The position numbers and the translations under genes were made by a program. Of a stretch of 64,000 nt of DNA, positions 42,918 through 56,100 are shown in pieces. The DNA is from Tridacna crocea (taxonomy: Eukaryota; Mollusca; Bivalvia; Cardiida; Cardiidae), in contig OX031071.1 in NCBI GenBank assembly GCA_943736015.1, positions 31,280,619-31,344,618 of the forward strand. Direction: 5' to 3'. The notes under the pieces are model-generated. The model was not told the origin of the DNA. It did not search any database and saw nothing but the letters and a program-made list of their open reading frames with translations. The first letter of the stretch is position 1. Each line of letters begins with the position of its first letter.

Positions 42918-44192
42918 GCTCTACTGGCTTTCAGCCAGCAGAGCTTATGTCATGGCTTGGTTTCTGTCATCCGTCAGTCCGTCCGTTAGCAATTTCTTGT
43001 GTGTGCAACACCTCCTACAGTTTCCATCGGAATTATTTGAAACTTGCCACAATGAATCTCCATGATGCCTAGTTGTGCACCTGGGTCTTAGAATTTGGAT
43101 CTCTGTTTGCGTTCTAAAATTATCTGCCCCTGATTTCTGGAATAACCAACTTTTCACTTTGAATTTTTGTTCAGGCTATAGCTTCCATACTATGAAAGGT
43201 ATCAACTTGAAACTGTATACACTGATAGAACACATTATGGAGAAGTGCAGTGCACATGAACCATAACTCTGCCACCGTTATTTTTTGAGTTACTGCCCTT
43301 TGTTAATTTTCAGTTTGAATTCTTGTCCAGGCCATAACTTCTAAAATATAAACGCTATCAACTTGGAACTTCATACACCGAAAGAACTCATTATGGAGAA
43401 GTTCATTGCACATGAACCATAACTCTGCCACTTTTATTTTTTGAGTTGTTGCCCTTTGTTAATTTTCACTTTGAATTTTTGTCTCGGCCATAACTTCCAA
43501 ACTATAAAAGGTATCAACTTGAAACTACATTCACTGATAGAACACATTATGGAAAGGTGCAGTGGACATGAACCATAACTCTGCCACCGTTATTTTTTGA
43601 GTTACTGCCCTTTGTTAATTTTCAGTTTGAATTTCTGTCCAGGCCATAACTTCTAAACTATAAAAGCTATCAACTTGGAACTTCATACACTGATAGAACA
43701 CATTATGGAGAAGTGCATTGCACATGAACCATAACTCTGCCACTTTTGTTTTTGAGTTATTGCCCTTAGTTAATTTTCAGTTTTAATTTTTGTGAAGACC
43801 ATAACTTCCAAACTTCAAAATCCATCATCTTGAAACTTCAAAGACTAATAGAACACCTTATGAAGAAGTGCATTGCACAAGAACGATAACTCTGCCATCC
43901 TTCCTTCTGAGTTATTGCCATTTTCACTTTGAATTTTCGTCTGGGCCATAATTTCTAAAATATAAAAGATATGATCTGGGACGTTCAAAGACAGATAGAA
44001 CAACCTTGTGGATAAGAACAATTCACAAAATTTGTAACTTTGCCACCCTTATTTTCTTAGTTATTGCCCTTTAATATTTTTCACATATCATGGAGAATAA
44101 CTACTCTTCATTCATGGCCCATCCATCAATGCAACTCATTTCACTGACAAGCCCCTTCGGGCGTATATGCGCCGCTCTGCGAAGCTCTTGTT
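42913..44192 (+). mobile_element. Pearl-like element A, about six 155-160-bp core repeats
   Basis: The left end has a palindrome AGCTCTACTGGCT/AGCCAGCAGAGCT, then GTCAGTCCGTCCG. The core repeats ATAACTCTGCCACC, TTTTTGAGTTACTGCCC and AGGCCATAACTTC with a 155-160-bp period (about 43261, 43420, 43573, 43731, 43885, 44035). The right end is a GC hairpin region (CCCTTCGGGCG...GCGAAGCTCTTGTTA). Flanking ends around a 160-bp tandem core are the published layout of bivalve Pearl elements, now linked to Helitrons. Confidence 0.7.
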
Positions 44193-44386
44193 AGTTCTGG
44201 TAAAGGTTTGTTGACCTGCTAGTGACCTAGTACAAAGAGGGACAGGGCTTTACTGTTGTGATAAGGCATTTCGTTATCCAATCAAACTGATCCTGCAACT
44301 TCAATAAAACAATTGCCACAATGCATATTTTTTTCTGTATTTTGATGTTTCCCCAGCCAAAATGGTTTGTAACAAGACCCTCTTTA

Positions 44387-44605
44387 ATTATAACCAGAAG
44401 ACAAAATTTTTATAACTGGTCATAATTGAAAGATGTTGCAGACAACATAATAAATCTTCAAATTAGTAAAACTTTTATCAAAAAGGGTAGATATTATTGT
44501 GTAAAACTAAGAAAATGTAGGTTACTATTATTTTCTTCTTTTCTCACAATGTTTTTCATAGCTTTTTTCCTTTAGTGACCTAAAATGCAGGAATGAATGG
44601 TAATT
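44387..44605 (-). mobile_element. Decayed TTAA-MITE
   Basis: AACCAGAAGACAAAATT start, TTGCAGACAACATAATAA, weak stem, end GGTAATTGTTAA. Confidence 0.6.
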
Positions 44606-44639
44606 GTTAAAAACTTCTCTTCACCTTTACAGAAAAATC

Positions 44640-45480
44640 AGGCCTGTGGAGCGATACAAGCGCTCAAGCACCTAGAGCTAGTATTTTGTACTTTGTGATT
44701 GTGTAGTGTTTTCGGCGTGTGTCGTGTGACATGCGTGTTTCGTCGTCAACTTTTACTTTGTGTACGTTCTAGAGACCACATCTTCTTTCTATATACCCAT
44801 GAAACTTTGTCAGAATGTGAGTCTTGATTATATCTTGGACGAATTTGAAAATGGGTTATGTTTGGTGAAAAACTAGGGCACTATGTCAGAATCTTGAAAG
44901 AACCTTGTGTATGCTCTAGAAGCCACATTTTCAGTCCAAAACTTTTAACCCCTTACCACACAATTCCAACTTTTAATGACCCTGAGAAAAAACCTTATAA
45001 AAACATCATGGAAAAAGAAAAAAAATGCTGGTCACTGGCATTTTATCCTTTTCCGACAATGTTTTCTACCCTTCCCTTAACAAATTTCAAATTTTTAGCA
45101 ATTATTGAGTTGTCTGTAACTGCTTTTAATTTGGACTAGTCAAAAATTTTATCCTTTGGTAAAGAATTAAAGAGGGTCAGAATGTCTTGATGATACCTAG
45201 GATGACCTGGAAAATGGGTCATGTTAGGTGTTCTTTACATGTTTTACAGGTTGTTCTTTTACAAACGAATTGAATGTCTTCATTGACTGACGCAACCAGA
45301 GCAAAAGCGTGCAGCGCATGAAAAGTCCCTGATCAGCCTTAATATATCATGGTACCCAATGGAAAATTAACTACTGTATCTGTTATGTGGACCACATGGA
45401 TTGTGTATTGTATAAGTTTGTTGTTATATGCAGTGTAGTATGTAAATTTTGAATAGCTGTAAATAGTCTATGTTGAATTT
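44640..45480 (+). repeat. Pearl-like remnant split by a MITE
   Basis: GTGGAGCGATACAAGCGCTC start and GTCAGAATGTCTTGATGA core text, like the second core type of element E (54720-56040). Interrupted at 44945-45170. Confidence 0.5.
44945..45170 (+). mobile_element. TTAA-MITE, full length
   Basis: TTAACCCCTTACCACAC to GGTAAAGAATTAA with a moderately mutated stem. Confidence 0.9.
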
Positions 45481-45489
45481 GTTCATCGC

Positions 45490-47188
45490 TAAGTGCTCAA
45501 GGTGAGCTATTGTGATCAATCAATGTCCATCGTCCGTCCGTCCGTCCGTCCGTCCGTTCACAATTACAAAAAAATCTTCTTGTAAACTAACAATCAGATT
45601 TCAGTCAAACTTCACAGAAATGATCCCTAGGTGATGCACTTTCAAAATACTTCAAAGATTTGAAGAACTCTGGTTGCCATGGCAACCGAATGAAAAAAAA
45701 TTTAAAAATCTTCACATCCAAAACTGTAAGGGCTAGAGGTTTCATATTTGGCATGTAGCATCATCTAATGGCCCTCTACTACAGTACTTCAAATTATGGC
45801 TCTAGTGTTGAAATTGGCCCTATGTTGTGGGTTCTCAGATTTCACATAGAGATAAAGAAGGAAATCGTAGAAAATCTTCTTCTCCCAAACCGTAAGGGTT
45901 ACAGCTCTCATATTTGGCATGTAGCATCATCTAGTGGCCCTCTACTGAAATACTTCAAATTATCACCTTAGTGTGGAAATTGGCCCTATGTTGTGGGGTC
46001 TCGGATTTCACAAAGAGATAAAGAAGGAAATCTTAGAAACTGTTCTTGTCCCAAACCGTAAGGGCTAGAGCTTTCATATTTGGCATGCAGCATCATCTGG
46101 TGACCCTCTACCAAAATACTTCAAATTATGGCCCTGGTGTGAAAATTAAACCTATATTGTTGGTCTTGGATTTCACATAGAGACAAGGAAGGAAATCTTT
46201 AAAAACCTTCTTGTCCAAATGGTAAAGGCCAGAGCTTTCATATTTGTCATGTACCATCATCTAGTGGCTCTCTACCAATTTTCTTCAAATTATGTCCCTG
46301 ATGTAAAGACTTTGCCCTATGTTGTGGGTCTCGGATTTCACATAGCGATAAAGAAGGAAATCTTAGAAAATTTTCTTGTCCCAAACCGTAATGGCCAGAG
46401 CTTTCATATTTGGCATATAGCATCATCTAGTGGCTTTCTACCAACATACCTCGAATTATGGCCCTATGTTGTAGGTTCCCGGATTTCACATAGTGATAAA
46501 GAAGGAAATCTTAGAAAATCTTCTTCTCCCAAACCATAAGGGCTAGCTTTCATATTTGGCATGCAGCATCATCTAGTGGCCCTCTACCAAAATACTTCAA
46601 ATTATGGTCCTGGTGTGAAAGTTAGCCCTATGTTGTTGGTCTCAGATTTCACATAGAGATAAAGAGCGAAATCTTTATAAGTCTTCTTGTGAGCACTCTT
46701 GAGAGCACATTTTTTGCTAAGCTGAAATGAAAATTGGTTAGAATGTCTGTCTCAATAAAATCTCACATGAGTCTGCATCGAATGCTTGTTTGGAACATAA
46801 CTTTGTCATCTCAAGTCGGAACGACTTCAAAATTGGTATGCATGTTTGTTGTGATATTACTGAGTACTAGGTTCAAGAACAATAACTCTACCTAGCACGG
46901 ATTTTGAGTAATTCCACTTTGATCTTTATTTCAATGGTATTGTTTGCTTGTACAGAGTGGAATTTTGAAGTCTTAAGTCAAATTGTCTGTTGCATTGCCA
47001 GCCCTTTGCAACTATTATACCTCCTTTACAACTGGTGGTGGGATTGCATATCTTGCGACAATTTGCCGCTCTTGTTTCATCATGATTAGCCCTTGAACCT
47101 CAATATTTGGTAATTATAGTCTTTGTTGTAGGCCTTTGCTGCTTAGTACTCAGGTGAGCGATATAGGACCATCATGGTCCTCTTGTTC
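45490..47188 (+). mobile_element. Pearl-like element B
   Basis: Left end CTAAGTGCTCAAGGTGAGC followed by a (CCGT)6 microsatellite (45533-45557). The core has about six units of roughly 165 bp with CCAAACCGTAAGGGCTAGAG, TTTCATATTTGGCATG and TCATCTAGTGGCCCTCTAC. The right end is CAGGTGAGCGATATAGGACC, a palindrome, then CTCTTGTT. Short open frames in the core arise because the repeat period lacks stops in one frame. Confidence 0.75.
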
Positions 47189-47459
47189 TTTTATTATCTT
47201 TGTTTATTTTTAACTCTATTCTAGATCAGAATGCACTTTATTTATACATTGTCTTTGATTATTTATTTGTTAAAAAAATCTGTGTACTTTGTCAACTTTT
47301 AACATGTCATCCACGACAACAGCTCACCTTTGCAGTAAGTGTGGACATAGATCAGCTAACGCATTTGCATTGCCAGCACTACGTCCATACTTCCTGGGAG
47401 TTTATAAGAAACATGGATTTGAGGAGATATATGTGATTCCTTCAAAACCTGTGGCTGTC
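47189..47459. other. Gap between Pearl-like elements
   Basis: A 65-codon open frame (47289-47486) with a CSKCGHRSAN segment is present, but no family was recognised and it runs into element C. Confidence 0.3.
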
Positions 47460-48485
47460 ATGGCAACACAGCTGAAAAAATATTGAACATTTTGGAAGCT
47501 CTTCAGGTTTGAAACCATAAGGCTTCGGGCAACTAAATTTGGCATGTAGCTTTATCTGGTAGACATCTTCCAAGTTCATTCAATTATTGGCACTAGGATC
47601 AAAACTGATCCAGTCTCAGAGACACCCTGGGGGCTTATACAGAAAAAACTTTAAAATCCTTCTGGTATCTAGCCATAAGGCGCTGGGTTACGAAATTTGA
47701 CTTGTAGCTTTATCTAATAAAGGCTACCCAAATTATAGCCCTGGGGTCAAATTTAGCCCCGCCCTGGGGGATCAGAAGTTTTATATGGGTTCTCGTATCT
47801 AGCTTTCAGGCCTGGGGATACCATACTTGGCATGTAGCTTTATGTAGTGGATGTCTACAAAATTGGCCCAATTTATAGCCCTTAGGTCTAATTTGGCCCA
47901 ATCCCAGAGGTCACAAGTTTTACATAGGTTTGTGCAGGAAACACTTCAAAAATCCAATTTTATTTGCCTGAAGCATAGGGCTACCAAATTTTGCATGTAG
48001 CTTTGTCTGGTGGACATCTACCAGGAGGACTCAGATTATGGTCATGGGGGTCAAGTTTGTTCATACACCGGGTTCTCAAGTTTTACACTGGCATTCATTG
48101 CGAAAACGTTATAAATCTTCACCTCGCTAGCCATAAGGCCTACGACTACCAAAATTAGCCCTGATCAGGACCCTTATGTTTTACAGGGTCTTTTATTGAG
48201 GAAGATTTAAAAATCTTTAAGTTTATAACCACACATTCGAGACGTGTATTGTTTGGGCTAGGGTTTTATCTAGTGGACGACCACCAGGATTCAAGTTATT
48301 ATAGATTTGTGGTAAAAGAAAGTGTTGCCCTGGGGTCATAAATGTCACAAGGGGTTTTATAGAAAAAAAAAACTCTTTATGTCTTTCAGTTTGAAACCAA
48401 TTTACCAAGTATTGTAATGTTTGGCTAGTAGTGTTTTTACTTATTAGCCAGTGGAGCGATACAGGGCTATCACGGTCCTCTTGTT
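47460..48485 (+). mobile_element. Pearl-like element C
   Basis: Starts near CATGGCAACACAGCTG; core units with CATAAGG, GGCATGTAGCTTTATCT and TAGTGGA. The right end GCCAGTGGAGCGATACAGGGC with a palindrome and TCTTGTT is nearly the same as that of element D. Confidence 0.7.
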
Positions 48486-49363
48486 TTCAACACTATTGCC
48501 ATTTTTCAACACACTGTACCTGGTAAGATGGGAAAAAGAGATAGGATTCATTCAACTTGGACCGTAATGATTATGAAGTAATAAACAATGTTCGTCAAAC
48601 ATTCAGAATAAAATCAGTTAATACAACTCTGAAATGAAAATGAATGCAGATTCGGGACTAGAAATACATGTATGCCAGATATTTACAAAGTGATTATGTT
48701 ATCTAGTACACTTGAACATTTCCAAATATATGGAAAAATCTAATACATTATTTGTAAACAGTAATCAAGCAATCAAGAAACAAGACCTTGATATCAATTT
48801 TGCCAAAATCATGAAATCAGTCATATTATTCTACATTAGAATGCATATTCTATGCAGTCTGATCTTGAACTACACAGTCAGTTAAAGTGTCCATAAATGG
48901 TATCTAGCACTGCAAGGGTTACTTAAAATCGCAAAATATTGAATTTGAGAGATTTCACCACTGCAAACATTTTTTAATGGTCTTTACTTGATAAGAGTTA
49001 CAATAATTTATTTTAAATTTGTAAACTTGTAAAATTTGTAAAAGTTGTAGACTATTTTTGAAAAGTTTCTGTATATTGTGCTGCTGTATTAAAATTTAAT
49101 CTGTTGATTTTTAAAAGCACTGGCAGAAAAGATGTACAGAAATGATAGTCGTATTAAAAAACGCAGAGAAGAATGTGTCATGAGTAATGGAGCGGTTGCT
49201 CATTATGAGTGATTCCTACTTTTCCTTAAATGTTTTCCAGGACAATAGTTACTGATACATATTTGTATTGGACTTTATTTATTTGTTGATTTAATATAAA
49301 TTTAAAAAAAAATATTGAAAAAAATGTTTCAGATGAGTTAGATATGGATTGTAAAAGAGAAAA
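48486..49363. other. Intergenic, no feature seen
   Basis: AT-rich; one CAGTCTGATCTTGA arm near 48860 of the small-palindrome family. Confidence 0.4.
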
Positions 49364-49584
49364 GGGCATAACCCCTGTGCCACACAATTCCGACTTTCAA
49401 CAAGTCTTTCAAGAACATTGTGAGAAAAAGAGAACATGCTGATAACAGTATTTTCTCCTTTTTTCCACAATCTTTCCTTTTCAATCAAAGAAAATGTCCT
49501 TCATTTTAGCCACAGAAATTTTCATCTGCAAATGTTTTCAACTTGTATGGGTCTAAAGTTTTGTCATGTGTGAAAAATGGTTAA
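49364..49584 (+). mobile_element. Decayed TTAA-MITE
   Basis: AACCCCTGTGCCACACAATTCC start; stem interrupted; end GAAAAATGGTTAA. Confidence 0.75.
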
Positions 49585-49897
49585 CAAATCATGTGTATAT
49601 ACATGTGTTATTTATAAATAATAGCCACACTCATTTATGTATTTTTGGTTTTTCGTTTAGAACAAGAGAGAAATAAGAAAATACTTTTACGAGGGTTGTT
49701 CTGGAAGTTCGTAGAATTTTTTTATAGGACAAGTTATAATCGCAGTTTAATAAAGTAGAATATACGGGCACAAATTTCAGATTTTATTCTATCCATTCCC
49801 TGTGTATTTTTCTAGTATCTTTAATAGCAAAATTTTCCTAACAGAAATAAAACAGCATGTAAGTCATACCCGGAGCACGCCGACGTCATAAGTAACG

Positions 49898-51117
49898 TCA
49901 AGCGTCATTTAAGTCCAACGAACGTCGCACTTTCTCCACATAGTCACCCGCAAGATCCACGCATTTCCGATGCCTGCTTACCCACTTAGTGTACGTTTCT
50001 ACATACCACTCTTCAGAAAATGACGACACAACTGCTTGGGCTTGTTTAGTAAGGTCGTCAGCTGAATCAAACCGTATTCCGCGTAACTGTGCCTTGAGCT
50101 CTGGGAACACGCGAAAATCCATGGGGGCGAGGTCAGGACTGTATGGTGGGTGCTTCAAGACCTCAAAACCCAGCAGAGTGATCTCTAGCTGTGTAGATTC
50201 CGCTCGGTGTCCCGGTGCATTATCCTGGTGTAGTATTACTTGGTCATGGTTCAAGTGGGGCCGTTTCTTCCGTATCGCGTTAACGAGATCCCGCCTCAGA
50301 ACCTAAAGAAAGAAATGCACAGTTCATTAGGTTTGCGTAAATCAATATCTCATTTTTTGTTATTTATTTGATTTATTTATTTATCTATTTAGATTTATTA
50401 ATTTATTTATTTATTTATTTATTTATCATTTACCTTAGAATAGTATGCCGCTGTGACTGTTTGGCCCTCTGGAATTCGGTGCTGTAATAGCATCCCATGC
50501 CGGTCCATGAAGTAAACGAACATCTGTTTTCCTGCGCTTTTTTGGACCCGAGCCTTTTTTGGTGGAGGGGTACGCGGGGTTTTCCACACCGATGACATGC
50601 GCTTAGTTTCCGGGTCATAGTGGTGCAGCCAGGTCTCATCCGTGGTGATAATCCTGTCTAAAAATGCGTCTCCCTCTGTTTCGTAGCGGGTAAGAAACTC
50701 CTGTGAACATCGCACCCGGCATTCCTTTTCACTTTCCTTGAGCAATCGGGGCACCCAACGCGCACTAACTTTAGACATGCCCAGTTCATCTTTTAATATC
50801 CCATGCACCGTGGATACCGAAACATCGAGTTCATCTGCAATCGACCTGACAGTAATTCTCCTATCACAATTTACCATGTCTTTCACTCGATCCCTAACTG
50901 AACACACTACGACGGCCGGCCGACCAGATCTAGGATCGTCCTCAATAGAATCACGTCCGCTTCTAAAACGCGCATGCCACTTATATACAGTAGCTGGGCT
51001 GCGTTTTTTATATTTTCCTGTAGATTTGATCATGTTCAGCGTTTCTGTTGGTGATTTTTCCAGCGCGACATAAAATTTCACAACACTTCGCAATTCGACG
51101 TCGCCGGTAGACGTCAT
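49898..51117 (-). CDS. mariner DD34D transposase, two exons, 362 aa
   Basis: Exon 1 (51117-50434) gives 228 codons; exon 2 (50302-49898) gives 134 codons plus stop. The join is in phase 0 at YYSK|VLRR. Residues 1-110 contain two helix-turn-helix-like segments (VYKWHARFRSG; ITVRSIADELDVSVSTVHGI) for TIR binding, joined by a GRP linker (65-67). The catalytic triad is D160 (TTDETW), D255 (HQDNAPGH) and D290 (SPDLAPMDF), with 34 residues between the last two, as in mariner. WVPRLL at 121-126 matches the usual WVPH-L motif. Length is normal for the family. It cuts and pastes DNA at TA sites in the nucleus. The frame has no stops outside the intron. Confidence 0.93.
50303..50433 (-). other. Intron in the mariner transposase, 131 bp
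   Basis: Donor AAG|GTAAAT and acceptor TTTCTTTCTTTAG|GTT are good GT-AG sites. The length is not a multiple of three and its removal restores the DD34D core exactly. Much of it is a (TAAA)n-type microsatellite (about 50349-50427). Confidence 0.85.
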
Positions 51118-51551
51118 CTCTTCCGGTCAGCGACTTTTTGATATCTCCTTCAAAATCGTGTAGCTCGTTTCAAAGAACCGAAAACGTTATGAAATTTGCA
51201 GGAAATGACGTCATGACGTTGTGTTAATGATTGACGTTTTCGCGCCATTTTGATGCCAATAGAAAGTATAAAAGATACAATGTAAAATCTGTTATACTAT
51301 GTTATACATTGTTAAGAAATGGACTGCTCCGGTATCCCGATATTGTGTTGCTAGGGTTACCGCTATTTTCGGTTATTGTTGATATTTTCGAATAATCTTT
51401 TGGAAATGTAGTCACGGTATGTTTAAGTACTTATACCTTGATATTTACCTATAAATTACAAATAATATGGATTTTAGAGCAAAATTCTACGAACTTCCCG
51501 AACAACCCTCGTATTTGTATAGTTATAGTTACTAGAAAGAGTACATATGAC

Positions 51552-51779
51552 TTAACTCATTATCAAACAACAAAGTTTTAGGCTTGTTCAAATTGAAAGC
51601 ATTTGCAGATGACAAAATGAAAGTTCTGTAACTTTGAAATTTGTTTTGTGAAGGGTAGAAAACATTGTGGAAAAAGGAGAAAATGCTGGTTACCACCATT
51701 TTGTCCTTTTCTCACGAAGTTTTCTAGATGCTTCTTTTTAAGGCTCATCAAAAGTAACATTTGTGTGGTAATGGGATAA
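51552..51779 (-). mobile_element. TTAA-MITE, full length
   Basis: TTAACTCATTATCAAAC to GGTAATGGGATAA; stem with several mismatches. Confidence 0.85.
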
Positions 51780-51814
51780 AAGTAATGATAGTGATAGTGT
51801 CTGTCAAGGAAAAA

Positions 51815-52749
51815 CAATTTAAAAACTCTTGTTGCCATGGCGACAAAACTGAAAAATATTGAGAATCTTTGAAAATCTTCTTGCCAGAAATGATAAGTAC
51901 TAAGGCTACCAAATTTAGCCTGTAGCTTTATCTAGTGGACCCCTACCAAGTTCCTTCAAATGATAGGCCTGGGGTCAAAATTGGCATCACCCTGGGAGTC
52001 ACAAGTTTTATATGGGCTTATATAGCGAAAAATCCCTATGGTACCTAGCCATAGGGCTTAGGGCCACCAAATGGCATGTATCTTTCAAGTCGGTATCTAC
52101 CAAGAATGCCCAAAGTAATAGCTCTGAACTCAATTTGTGCCTGGCCCCTAGGGTCACAATTTTTAGATGGGCTTATATAGGAAAAACTTTAAAAATCTTC
52201 TATTATGTAGCAATAGGGCCTAGAGCTACCAAATCTGGCATGTAGCTTTATCTAGCAGGTGAGGTTAAATTTGGCCCCACCCCAGGGGGTCACAAGTTTT
52301 ACATGGGCTTATATTGAGAAAACTTTAAAGAGCTTCTTGTACATGTACCTATCCATAAGTCCTAGGACCACCAAATTTTGCATGTAGCTTTATCTAGTGG
52401 GCCTCTACCAAGAGGGCCTAAATAAAAGTAATGGGGTCAAGTTTGTCCCGACAGCAGGGCCTTTTATTGAGGAACCTTTGAAGATCTTCTTGTTTATAAC
52501 TACACATTCTAGACCTGTATTATTTGGTATGGGCCTTTATCCTGAGGACCTCCGACAGGATTCAAGTAACTATAGGTTTATGGTAAAAACTAGCTCTGCC
52601 TAGGGGTCATAACTCTCTCAAATTTTATAGAAAAAATTCAGCATGTCTTCAAATTTGAAACAAATTGGTCAAAAATTGTAATGTTTTGTTTGTAGTGTTA
52701 TTACTTATTAGCCAGTGGAGCGATACAGGGCCATCGTGGCCCTCTTGTT
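51815..52749 (+). mobile_element. Pearl-like element D
   Basis: Starts CTCTTGTTGCCATGGCGAC; core units of about 150-165 bp with GGCATGTAGCTTTATCTAG and CCTGGGGTCA; right end GCCAGTGGAGCGATACAGGG, palindrome GGGCCATCGTGGCCC, then TCTTGTT. Confidence 0.75.
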
Positions 52750-52789
52750 ATTTTACTAATATATATTTCTTTCAATACAAATGTCTATC

Positions 52790-53023
52790 TATGAAATTAA
52801 ACTGTTAAAAAAAAGTCTTAATGACAACTTTGGAATTAATTGCAAAAAAGATAAAGAAGCGCGTCAAAAAGGAGTAAAATGCTGGTTACAGCATTTTCTC
52901 CTTTTTCCTTATTGTTTTCTACCTTACGAATTTCCAAAATTCAAGCTACATGTAACTTTTGTCATCTGCAAATGTTTTCAGTGTGAGCAAGGCTAAGATT
53001 TTGTCTTTTAGTAAAGAGTTAAT
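52790..53023 (+). mobile_element. TTAA-MITE, left end decayed
   Basis: AAAAAGGAGTAAAATGCTGG with mate, TCATCTGCAAATG, end TAGTAAAGAGTTAA. Confidence 0.7.
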
Positions 53024-53104
53024 TTAACAAAACAAACCAATATAATTATGTAGTATCCATGTAAGATATTGATCTAATTACACTTGCATTATCGTTTTGC
53101 ATTA

Positions 53105-56100
53105 CCTGAGCACGAATTGCTCAAGGTGAGCTTTTGAGATCGCCCATTGTCCGTTGTACACCGCCCACAATTTCTTTAAACGTCTTCTCCTCCATAGCTG
53201 CTGGACCAGTCTTGATGACATTTGGCAGCGATGTTCCTTGGGTGAAACTCATCCAAAGTTGTTCAATAGATTTGATTCCACCCGTAACTCCGATTGCTTT
53301 GGCAACCAAAAGGAAAAAAAAATATTTAAAAATCTTATTTTCTAAAACTAGAAGGAGAAGAGCTTTGATATTTGGAATGAAGCATCCTAGTGGACCTCTA
53401 CCAAAACTGTTTATATGATGCCCCTGAGGTCAAAACTGGCCCCGCCCCTGGAGTCACAAGTTCGAAACATAGGAACAAAGATGGAAAACCTAAAAAAATA
53501 CTCTGAAACTGGAAGGCTTAGAGCTTTGATATTTTGTATGTAGCATCTCCTAATGGACCTCTACTAAGTTTGTTCATTCGATGCCCCTGGGATCCAAACT
53601 GGCCCCGTCCTGGGAGACACAAGTTTGAACATAGGAACAAAATGAAAACTTTAAAATTCTTCTTTGAAACTAGAAGGTGTAGGGCTTTGATATTTGGTAT
53701 GTAGCACCTCCTAGTAGACTTCTACAAAATTTGTTTATATGATGTCCCTGGCGGTCAGAACTGGCCCAGCCCTGGGGGTCATAATTTCTAAATATTGGAA
53801 GAGAAAAGAAAAACCTCAAAATTCTTCTTGTCTGAAACTTTATATTTTTTCATACTTGGTATTTAGCATCTCCTAGTATACCTCTACCAAGTTTGTTCAT
53901 ACAATGCCCCTGGGGTCTAAACTGGCCCCACCCCAGGAGTCACAAATTTGAATATGGGAACAAGAAAGGAACACTTTTAAAATTCTTCTGTGATGGTGTA
54001 GAGCTTTGATATTTAGTGTGTAGCATATCCTACTTGACTTTTACCAAATTTATTCATAAGATGCCCCCGGGGTCAAAACTCACCCCACTCTGGGGTGGTC
54101 ACAAGTTCAAACACAGGAATTTAGAAGAAGAACTATGAAATTCTTCTTCTCTGAAACTAGACCGGTCAAAATTTCGAAACATAGGAACTTAGAAGGAAAA
54201 CTTTAAAATTCTTCTCTGGATCAAGAAGGCATAGAGCTTTGATATTTGGTATGTAGTGTTCATATGATGCTCCTGGGGTCAATACTGGCCCCGCACCAGA
54301 GGTCACAAGTTCGAAACATAGGAACTTAAAAGGAAAACTTTAAAATTATTCTCTGAAACAAGAAGGCATAGAGCTGTGCTATTTGGTATGTAATGTCTCC
54401 CAGTGGACCTCTACCAAGTTTGTTCATATGATGCCTTGGGATCTAAACTGGCCCCGCCCCGGGGATCACAATTTGAATATGGGAACAAAAAAGGAAAACG
54501 TTAAAATTTTTCTTTTCTGAAACTAGACCTTTGATAGTTTGTATGTTGCATCTCCTGGTGGACCTCTACCACCTTAGTTTATTTGATGCACCTTGAGCCA
54601 CAACTGGCCCTGCCTCGGGGGGGTCACAAATTCAAACAAAGAAACAAAGTAGGAAAACTGTTATTTTTTTTCTGAAGCTGGAAAGCATAGCTTTGATATT
54701 TGGTATGTTGTGAAGTTTCTAAATTTGATTGCCCACATCAGCACAACATGTTTAGTGAGTTCAAAATTGGGTCTGAAACTAGGTCACCAGGTTAATTAAA
54801 AGAAATACCTTTTGGGCACTCTAGAGGCCATATGTTTTGCTCAATTAACTTGAAAATTGGTCTCAATATTTATCTTGATAGACTCTCACCGGATTCTGAA
54901 TTTGTGTCAACTGGGGCCATATTCTGGGTCACTAGGACAAATTGAAGAAATTTAAATCTAGAGCACTCTAGAGGCCACAATATGTTCTTTTGACTTAAGA
55001 AGTGGGTAAAATATTTGTCTTGATGTAATCTAACATGAGTTCAAAATTTGGTCACCTGAGTTCATAATATAGGTCACTAGGTCAAATGAAAGAAATACCT
55101 TTCGCACTTTGTGGCCACATTTCTTACCCAACTGACTTGAAAATTGGTCAGGATGTTTGTCTTTATGAAATAAATGTAAAATTGGGTCACCTGCGGTCAT
55201 AAACTAAGTCACAAAGTCAAATTAAATAAATACCTTGTGGGCACTTTAAATGCCACATTTTTCGCTCAAATGACCATATATTTGTTCAGAATGTTTGTCT
55301 GGATGAAATCTGATATGAGTTTGGATTTGGCTCAACTAGGGTCATAAAGTATGCTACTATGTTAAATGAAAGACATATCTTGTGGGTACTCTAGAGGCCA
55401 CATTGTTTGCTCAATTAATATTGAAAATTGGTAAGAGTATTGGTCTTGATAAAATTTCACAAGAGTTTGAATTTGGGTTAACTGGGGTCTTAAACTAGGT
55501 TAGCAGGTCAATTTAAAGCAACATCTCTGTGCACTCTTGGGGCCATATTTATTGTTCATTTGATTTAAGAATTGAGTGAAATATTTGTCTTAATGAAATT
55601 AGTTAAAAAAATGGGTCACCTAGGGCCATATTTTAGATCACTTGGTCAAATTAAAGAAATACCTTTACCAAACGACAAAGATATAGACTGGTCCAAATTG
55701 TAAGCATTTGCAGACAACAAAATAACTGTGACTGAAAAATATTAATTTGGTAAGCAGCATTTTCTTCTTTCCCGCAATGTTTTCAAAAGGCTTCTTTCTG
55801 TGGATCGTTAAACGTCGGGATTGTGTGGTAAAGGCCATTTTTGATGTGGGGTCATACTGTAGGTCACCAGGTCAAATTAAAGAAATACCTTGTGGGCACT
55901 TTAAATGACACACTTATTGCTCAATTAACTTAAAAACTCTCCAGAATGTATTTCTTGATCAATTTTTCATGAGTTCTAAATTGGAACACCTATGGTGATA
56001 AAGTATCCTTTTGATGCCACATTTTAAGCTTAGTTAATCAGACAATTGAATTATGCACGTGGAGTGAAATTTTACTTACTGACTCAGGTGAGCTATCCAG

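Larger units (their letters stand above)
49690..51511 (-). mobile_element. mariner element, 1822 bp, looks complete
   Basis: The 31-nt terminal repeats, CGAGGGTTGTTC...AGAATTTT, differ at a single position. TA lies directly outside both ends (49688-49689, 51512-51513), the signature of Tc1/mariner insertion. The only gene is the transposase on the - strand. Near-identical ends and an intact frame point to a recent arrival. Confidence 0.95.

Noticed and set aside
46219-46539. 106-codon frame in Pearl-like element B
   Set aside because: Follows the core repeat period; an accident of a repeat lacking stops in one frame.
47289-47486. 65-codon frame with CSKCGHRSAN
   Set aside because: Runs into a Pearl-like element, no recognised family, and a competing frame is open across the same bases.
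49989-50306. 105-codon + strand frame over the mariner
   Set aside because: Antisense shadow of transposase exon 2.
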